Positions 58,986 through 64,000 of a stretch of 64,000 bases of DNA are shown one piece after another. Source of the DNA: HGM12998 sp900756495 (lineage in GTDB: Bacteria; Bacillota; Clostridia; Oscillospirales; Oscillospiraceae); contig CAUEFI010000003.1 in assembly GCA_958477305.1 (NCBI GenBank), positions 124,001 to 188,000 of the forward strand, in the 5' to 3' direction. Position 1 is the first letter of the stretch, and every line of letters starts with the position of its first letter. A program made the translations under genes and the position numbers. The notes beneath the pieces are model-generated. The model did no database searches, was not told the origin of the DNA, and saw only the letters and a list, made by a program, of their open reading frames with translations.

Positions 58986-61454
58986 CTAATCCAGGGGATT
59001 TACATCGGCAAAAATCGAAACGCCGCGGTTCTCCTTATCCTGCTGAGCACAGCGCACAAGGTGGGCCGCCAAGGCACGAATCTCTTTTGTATTCCGGCAA
59101 CTCAGAGTAAGCCGATACCGGTAACGGTTATTGACTTTTGCCACCGAGGTAGGAGCCGGTCCCAGAAGCTGGGGAGAGAGAGCCCGATAGGGCGCCCTGG
59201 AGAGCCAGTCCTCCAATGTCCGGCGCAGCCGCATACAAACCCGCAGTACGCCGCTCTCCTGAAGTCCTGAAGCGGTGAAGACAAAGAGGTCCTGAAAGGG
59301 CGGGCAGCCCCGCAGCTCCCTCAATCGGATCTCCTCGCCGTAAAACCGATCATAGTCCTGCGAAGCGGCACAGGTAATCACATCGTTCTCCGGTGTATAG
59401 GTCTGAATGATAGCCCGTCCCCCTTTTACGCCGCGGCCAGCCCGTCCGACCACCTGAGTCAGGAGAGAAAACGTCCGCTCTCCTGCCCGGTAGTCGTCCA
59501 CATACAGGGACTGATCGGCTGCGACAACGCCAACCAGTGTGACGTTCTCAAAGTCCAATCCCTTGGCTACCATCTGCGTACCCACTAAAATCGGAATCCT
59601 CTGTCTCTCAAAACGAGAGAGCAGTTTTTCATGGGAATGAACAGCAGAAACCGTATCTGTATCCATGCGGAGGACTTCAACCTCTGGAAATATCTCCTTC
59701 AGCTCCTCCTCTACCCGCTGGGTCCCCACTCCTACAAAGTTCAGCGTTCCGCCGCAGGAGGGACATTGGCTGGGCAGAGGTTCTGAATGGCCGCAATAAT
59801 GGCACATAAGCCTCCCGTTGGCCGAATGGTAAGTGAGGTAGACCGAGCATCGGGGACAGACAGGCACCTCGCCGCACTCCCCGCAGGTTACCATGCGGCT
59901 GTTTCCACGCCGGTTTAAAAACAGGATGGACTGCTCTCCCCGCGCCAAATTCGCCTCCAGCGCTTTGCGAAGCTGCCAGCTCAGGCACCCTCCGTTTCCA
60001 CGCCGCAATTCCTGCCGCAGATCAGCGATTTCTACAGAGGGGAGCGCACGCTGGTTATAGCGTCTCCGCAGCGTAAACAACCTGTACACTCCGCTTTGCG
60101 CCAAGTACATACTCTCTACGGACGGTGTGGCCGACCCCAGCAGCAGCATTGCCCCGCTGTGTGCACAGCGGTATTTTGCCACATCTCTGGCATGATAGCG
60201 CGGGACATTCTCTGATTTATAGGTATATTCCTGCTCTTCATCCATGATCAAAAGCCCTAAATTCTGCAGCGGTGCAAACACAGCCGATCGGGTACCTATC
60301 ACGACCCTGGCTTTCCCCGAGCGGATTCGCTTCCACTCGTCATACCGCTCCCCTGCTCTCAGGCCGCTGTGAAGAACCGCGACCTCAGGCCCGAACTGGG
60401 CGCTAAACAGTCGGAGGAGCTGCGGCGTAAGAGAAATTTCCGGCACCAGTACCAAGGCGGTACGCCCCAGGCTCAGCACCTCTCGAATCAACTTGATATA
60501 GACCCGTGTCTTTCCGCTGCCCGTCACGCCATACAGAAGTGCTGCGGCGGGCTTTTGAGCCTTCAGCAGAGAAAGAAGCCCCTCAAATGCCGTCTGTTGC
60601 TCCTCGTTGAGCGTGAAAGGGACGGCGTCTTCAGCCTGTTCAACGGCCTCAACCCTCCGAAATACCTCACGCCGCTCCAGGATGACAAGGCCGCTTTTTG
60701 CCAGAGAGCGCAGGGTGGCGGCAGACGCGCCGGTAAAATAACAGATCTCCTTTGCCGATGCGCTTCCCACCGTGCACAGCAGTTCCACTACAGAGTATCG
60801 CAGCGGGGCAGACCGCCGCTTGGCGGTTACCTGGGCCAGAGCCTCCTCCGGGGGAACAGCCAGCGAGACGACCCGTTCCGTCTTGTCCCCAATCCCGCGC
60901 TGAACACTGGTCTCCAGGGTCAGCACGCCTCGCTCAGAGAGCAGCTTTAATGCGGGATTTGGGTCTTTCGTCTCAAAGGCGGCACGGATTCTTCCCTGTT
61001 CGGCACTGCCCCCGGAGGCATAAATCAAATCTAAGATCCGCCTGGCGTAATCAGACCTGCCGGCCCTCTCATAAGCAGACTCCCTGTCTACTCCCTCGGT
61101 AATCTTCCAGCGATCCTGAAGCGCGTAATACAACCCTGCAGGAAGCATGGCTCTGGCTGCGTCGTAGACAGTACAGAAGTAGCGCTCGCGCATCCACAGC
61201 GCCAAACCGATGCCCGCTTCATCCAGCACAGGAGTCTCATCCAGCTGGGTCAGCACATACTTGAGCTTCACCCCTTGCGGCTCGGCCATCTCCAAGGCCA
61301 AAATCATGCCCTCTGTGCGGCGGTTACCCGCCCCAAAGGGGACAATGACCCGTATTCCAGGCCTCAGTGTTTCCTTCAAATCATCGGGCACCAAATAGTC
61401 ATAGGGCTTGTCAATGGCATAGGTCGCAGCGGACAAAGCCACCTTCGCAATCAT
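58986..61454 (-). CDS. priA: Primosomal replication restart helicase PriA
   Basis: An 822-residue 3'-5' helicase that reloads the replisome on stalled forks. The N-terminal 3'-binding domain (DYLVPDDLKETLRPGIRVIVPFG) precedes the helicase lobes with GVTGSGKTRVYIKLI (Walker A) and LIMDEEQEYTYK (a DEEQ Walker B). Eight zinc cysteines lie in CGECGEVPVCPRCS and CHYCG...CPSCGG. VGTQMVAKGLDFENV and QVVGRAGRG are late helicase motifs. The ATG at 61454 has GGGAGG 7 bases upstream. coaBC, which lies upstream of priA in Bacillus, is absent here. Confidence 0.97.
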   Translation of the reverse strand: MIAKVALSAATYAIDKPYDYLVPDDLKETLRPGIRVIVPFGAGNRRTEGMILALEMAEPQGVKLKYVLTQLDETPVLDEAGIGLALWMRERYFCTVYDAARAMLPAGLYYALQDRWKITEGVDRESAYERAGRSDYARRILDLIYASGGSAEQGRIRAAFETKDPNPALKLLSERGVLTLETSVQRGIGDKTERVVSLAVPPEEALAQVTAKRRSAPLRYSVVELLCTVGSASAKEICYFTGASAATLRSLAKSGLVILERREVFRRVEAVEQAEDAVPFTLNEEQQTAFEGLLSLLKAQKPAAALLYGVTGSGKTRVYIKLIREVLSLGRTALVLVPEISLTPQLLRLFSAQFGPEVAVLHSGLRAGERYDEWKRIRSGKARVVIGTRSAVFAPLQNLGLLIMDEEQEYTYKSENVPRYHARDVAKYRCAHSGAMLLLGSATPSVESMYLAQSGVYRLFTLRRRYNQRALPSVEIADLRQELRRGNGGCLSWQLRKALEANLARGEQSILFLNRRGNSRMVTCGECGEVPVCPRCSVYLTYHSANGRLMCHYCGHSEPLPSQCPSCGGTLNFVGVGTQRVEEELKEIFPEVEVLRMDTDTVSAVHSHEKLLSRFERQRIPILVGTQMVAKGLDFENVTLVGVVAADQSLYVDDYRAGERTFSLLTQVVGRAGRGVKGGRAIIQTYTPENDVITCAASQDYDRFYGEEIRLRELRGCPPFQDLFVFTASGLQESGVLRVCMRLRRTLEDWLSRAPYRALSPQLLGPAPTSVAKVNNRYRYRLTLSCRNTKEIRALAAHLVRCAQQDKENRGVSIFADVNPLD

Positions 61455-61477
61455 ACCCACACCTCCCAAACCCCGGA

Positions 61478-61520
61478 AGAGGCAAGCAGAAAAGGCTGTA
61501 AAGCCTTAACGCTTGCCTCT
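61478..61520 (-). terminator. Hairpin between rpoZ and priA
   Basis: AGAGGCAAGC (61478-61487) pairs with GCTTGCCTCT (61511-61520), with an inner AAGGCT/AGCCTT helix. There is no clear T-run, so it may only attenuate reading into priA. Confidence 0.55.
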
Positions 61521-61530
61521 CTTTCCTCTC

Positions 61531-61728
61531 TCATTCAGATGCCTGAGGGGTTACCTTACCCTCGGCCACCTCACGGATGGCAATAGAAACCGGTTTATCA
61601 TCCAAGGGAATACCGGCGTCTTCAGCCTCACTGGCAATCTGGCGTGCCCGCTGGGCAACCACATTTACCAGCATATACCGGCTGGGGATCTCTTTGAGCA
61701 AATCGCTCATGGGGGGATAAAGCATCAT
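61531..61728 (-). CDS. rpoZ: RNA polymerase omega subunit
   Basis: A 65-residue omega subunit, which helps fold and hold the beta-prime chain. SRYMLVNVVAQRARQIASEA is the signature, and KPVSIAIREVAEGKV the conserved end. GGAG lies 11 bases before two adjacent ATG codons at 61728. It follows gmk by 65 bases, the invariant gmk-rpoZ order. Confidence 0.95.
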   Translation of the reverse strand: MMLYPPMSDLLKEIPSRYMLVNVVAQRARQIASEAEDAGIPLDDKPVSIAIREVAEGKVTPQASE

Positions 61729-61793
61729 AAGTCATCAGACTCCCTTCCATGCAATTTCTTTCCTGAAAAGACGGCGGACCGCAGCTGCGCATC

Positions 61794-62402
61794 CTACACG
61801 CCATCCACAAGATGAATCCGGTTTTTGGTCCGGCAGCCTTCTGCCGTCAGGATTGCAATGATCTCTGCTGCGGCTTCCGATACCTTGTCGTTTACCACCA
61901 AATAGTCGTAATTGGGTATCTCCTGATACTCCTCTCTGGCCTTCCAAAGGCGGCCGGCAATCGCCTCCTCACCGTCAGTATTGCGGCCGTGCAGGCGCCG
62001 GGAGAGTTCCTCAAATGAGGGTGGAATAATAAAAATCAGTACCGCATCGGGACATCTGGCCCTTACCTTGGCCGCCCCCTGCACCTCAATATCCAATAGT
62101 ACATCAATACCGGCATTCAGATGCTCCTCAATCACTTTCATGGAGGTCCCGTAATAATTATGGACATATTCGGCGTACTCTAAAAGTTCGTCGTTGGCAA
62201 TCATGGCCTCAAATTCTTCACGTTCGACGAAGTTGTAGTTGACACCGTGAGCCTCTCCTACCCTCGGAGCCCGCGTTGTAAAGGAGACAGAAAAATGGAT
62301 GTCGGGCCGTTCGCTCAGCAACTCTGAAATGACTGTGCTCTTTCCTACCCCGGAGGGACCGGACAGGACTATCAGCTGTCCCCTGGCTTTCTTCTTCCTC
62401 AT
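61794..62402 (-). CDS. gmk: Guanylate kinase
   Basis: A 202-residue kinase converting GMP to GDP. LIVLSGPSGVGKSTVI is the P-loop, FSVSFTTRAPRVGEAHGVNYNFV binds GMP, and VLLDIEVQGAAKVRA is the Walker B region. The length is normal. The start overlaps the remA stop (ATGA). Confidence 0.97.
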   Translation of the reverse strand: MRKKKARGQLIVLSGPSGVGKSTVISELLSERPDIHFSVSFTTRAPRVGEAHGVNYNFVEREEFEAMIANDELLEYAEYVHNYYGTSMKVIEEHLNAGIDVLLDIEVQGAAKVRARCPDAVLIFIIPPSFEELSRRLHGRNTDGEEAIAGRLWKAREEYQEIPNYDYLVVNDKVSEAAAEIIAILTAEGCRTKNRIHLVDGV

Positions 62403-62665
62403 TCCACGTCCTCCTCCCCCGGTACTGGATCCCTGCCGCCAAGGCGGCCCGCCACAGTCTCAGGCTGAAGAGCTGAAAGCACGATGTGGTCGCTGTCCAT
62501 CACAAGCACCGCCCTGGTCCGCCGCCCATAAGTGGCGTCGATCAAGACGCCCCGATCCCGCGCCTCCTGAACCATACGCTTGATGGGAGCTGAGTCTGGA
62601 CTGACAATGGAGATCAGCCGTCCAGCCGAGACCATATTGCCGAAGCCGATATTTATCAGTTTCAC
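62399..62665 (-). CDS. remA: Extracellular matrix regulator RemA (DUF370)
   Basis: An 88-residue DNA-binding protein. MKLINIGFGNMVSAGRLISIV and RGVLIDATYGRRTRAVLVMDSDH are almost invariant in the family. In Bacillus RemA is a ring-forming activator of biofilm matrix operons and osmoprotection genes. It lies between yicC and gmk in the conserved order. The targets in this organism are unknown. Confidence 0.95.
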   Translation of the reverse strand: MKLINIGFGNMVSAGRLISIVSPDSAPIKRMVQEARDRGVLIDATYGRRTRAVLVMDSDHIVLSALQPETVAGRLGGRDPVPGEEDVE

Positions 62666-62682
62666 AGAAAACGCCCCCGCCC

Positions 62683-63561
62683 TTACTCGATGTTCTGGAT
62701 CTGTTCCCGAATCTTCTCGATCTCGGCCTTAATATCCACCACATAACGGGCGGTCTCCACATCACTGCACTTGGAACCTATCGTATTGGCCTCCCGGTTA
62801 AACTCCTGGATCAGAAAATCCAGCTTTCGCCCAACCGGACCGTCGCCAGAGAGCAGGGACCTGAGCTGGGACAGATGGCTGCGCAGGCGTACTGTCTCCT
62901 CATCCACCGCTACCTTGTCGGCAAATATGGCTGCCTCGGCAAGAATACGGCTCTCTTCAATCTGTGTCTTCTGAAGTACCTCTGCCATTCTGGCCTCCAG
63001 CCGGGCGCGGTAGTCGGCCACAATCCCAGGCGCACGCTCCTCAACCTTAGCCGTCAGGACCTCAATGGTGTCGGCACGGCCCAGAATATCCTGGCGCAGC
63101 TTGTCCCCCTCACGGCTCCTCATCGTATCATAATCCGCCAGAGCCAGCTCCAAGACGGTGCACAGATCGGCAGCCACAGCCTCCAGATCCTCCTGGGACT
63201 TCTCTACCAGAAAGACGTCCTGAAACCGCGAGAGCAGGGATACTGATATATCATCCTTCAGGCCGTAAGCATCCCTCAGCTCACAGAGCGCTGCGTAGTA
63301 TCCATCGGCCGCCGGGCGATTGACGGATACGGACACGTCTCCTTTTTCCGAAGGTCCAATGGTAAAAAATACATCCACTTTCCCCCTGGAAATATGAGCC
63401 TGTACCCCTGCCTTAATTGCATCCTCCGCAAAAACATAAATCCGGGGCAGCTTTACCGTACAGTCCAAATAGCGGTTATTAACCGAACGGATCTCCACCG
63501 TGATGGACCTTCCACTGAGAACCTGTTCTCCCCTGCCATAGCCAGTCATGCTCTTGATCAA
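62683..63561 (-). CDS. YicC-family endoribonuclease
   Basis: A 292-residue YicC/YloC protein. IKSMTGYGRGEQVLSGRSITVEIRS-like N-terminus (split here as IKSMTGYGRGEQVL and ITVEIRSVNNRYLD), and the C-terminal FLIQEFNREANTIGSKC and EKIREQIQNIE are hallmarks. Members form hexameric RNases that open to clamp RNA. The start is TTG at 63561 with GGAGG 8 bases upstream. A clear sigma-A promoter is just upstream, so this gene heads the yicC-remA-gmk-rpoZ transcript. Confidence 0.94.
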   Translation of the reverse strand: MIKSMTGYGRGEQVLSGRSITVEIRSVNNRYLDCTVKLPRIYVFAEDAIKAGVQAHISRGKVDVFFTIGPSEKGDVSVSVNRPAADGYYAALCELRDAYGLKDDISVSLLSRFQDVFLVEKSQEDLEAVAADLCTVLELALADYDTMRSREGDKLRQDILGRADTIEVLTAKVEERAPGIVADYRARLEARMAEVLQKTQIEESRILAEAAIFADKVAVDEETVRLRSHLSQLRSLLSGDGPVGRKLDFLIQEFNREANTIGSKCSDVETARYVVDIKAEIEKIREQIQNIE

Positions 63562-63595
63562 GGGCTGCGCCTCCTTTTTTATGGCTTAACTAAGT

Positions 63596-63624
63596 ATTAT
63601 ACCAGATTAGGTGCCTTGGTGCAA
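63596..63624 (-). promoter_or_regulatory. Promoter of the yicC-remA-gmk-rpoZ operon
   Basis: On the minus strand TTGCAC (63619-63624) and TATAAT (63596-63601), 17-bp spacer; the -35 box is inside the end of the membrane-protein gene. Confidence 0.8.
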
Positions 63625-64000
63625 CACTTTGTCAATCCGTTTGATATAAAGCACAATCAACTTCGTAAAGCCGATATCATAGATCAGAAACGCAACATTG
63701 CCCGCCAGCCAAACCATCCAAGTCTGATTCAGAGCCGCCGGAAGAAAGGGCAGGAAAATCGACCGCAGACCAAACCAGCAGAGAGCCAGAATCAGATTAA
63801 AGAAGACCAGCTTACACATCCATTCCAGGGGAATTTTTCTCAGTCTCTCACACAGGCACTTAATCATCGGATAAAGCCCAAAGAAGAGCAGATAAAGCAA
63901 TACATTGCCTTTACTGGGCACAAGCAGAATGCCCAGCAGGCCGGTCACACCATAGCAGCAGAAGCCCGCCCCCAGCCCAACTGAAATCACTGCTCCTGCA
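63607..64000 (-). CDS. Membrane protein of unknown function, 5' end beyond the window
   Basis: About 131 residues are visible and the frame is open to the window edge, so the true start lies outside. At least four hydrophobic segments can be seen (FCCYGVTGLLGILLV; NVLLYLLFFGLYPMIKCL; LVFFNLILALCWFGLRSIF; WMVWLAGNVAFLIYDIGF) with a basic end (YIKRIDKVLHQGT). I do not recognise the family. The next operon's promoter overlaps its 3' end. Confidence 0.7.
   Translation of the reverse strand, partial: AGAVISVGLGAGFCCYGVTGLLGILLVPSKGNVLLYLLFFGLYPMIKCLCERLRKIPLEWMCKLVFFNLILALCWFGLRSIFLPFLPAALNQTWMVWLAGNVAFLIYDIGFTKLIVLYIKRIDKVLHQGT

Overview
The window reads as chromosomal DNA of a spore-forming anaerobic Firmicute, most likely a Clostridia of the Oscillospiraceae type (inference from gene content, not from a database search). 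The evidence is a moderately GC-rich genome with strong AGGAGG ribosome sites, many sporulation genes (sigH, spoIVA, sipL, a spoVM-like peptide, spoIIM, yunB, cotJ genes, a SpoIID-like protein), the SCIFF ranthipeptide pair that is typical of Clostridia, and several radical SAM enzymes. Most genes lie on the minus strand. Plus-strand islands occur at 10.4-18.0 kb (two acetyltransferases, rnpB and a regulator-reductase-transporter cluster), 35.9-39.1 kb (lysine riboswitch, asd-dapA-dapB) and 43.8-44.4 kb (a Crp/Fnr regulator).

Layout. 0-0.9 kb: cotJ spore coat genes, with cotJA and cotJB apparently fused. 1-10.3 kb: a minus-strand run murD, three M42 aminopeptidases, ynbB, yunB, vanZ, ligA. 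10.4-18 kb: two GNAT enzymes, RNase P RNA, then LysR, a flavoprotein reductase, an Fe-S/flavin reductase and an MFS carrier, which looks like an uptake-and-reduction cassette of unknown substrate. 18-24.4 kb: cupin, yebC, nif3, trmK, a DUF1858 protein, a YczE-like membrane protein, a zinc-ribbon protein, sigH and glmM. 24.4-29.2 kb: a predicted ATPase coupled to ruvB, then ruvA, ruvC, xerD, spoIIM. 29.5-35.9 kb: SCIFF maturase and peptide, a TIGR04086 membrane protein, yajC, tgt, queA, a SpoIID-like protein. 36-39.1 kb: lysine biosynthesis under an L-box. 39.2-43.7 kb: ECF S component with coaX, and leuCDB divergent from the Crp/Fnr regulator. 44.5-49.7 kb: a B12-binding radical SAM protein, then spoIVA, sipL and a spoVM-like gene, which together encode the spore coat basement layer. 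49.6-63.6 kb: the conserved Bacillus/Clostridium block yicC-remA-gmk-rpoZ-priA-def-fmt-(Zn peptidase)-rsmB-rlmN-prpC-prkC-rsgA-thiN. The window ends in a truncated membrane protein.

The points most worth a second look are these. A 22-bp inverted repeat hides the sipL start region while a sigma-E-like promoter fires from inside it. A 23-codon spoVM-like gene is coupled to a 55-codon membrane peptide. A roughly 167-bp palindromic MITE-like element lies in the spoIVA 3' region. The LysR/flavoprotein/OYE/MFS cluster has paired operator-like repeats. The cotJA-cotJB genes are fused. Two hairpins lie just before or over ribosome sites in the yajC-SCIFF region. I found no tRNA gene, CRISPR array, intact insertion sequence or prophage.
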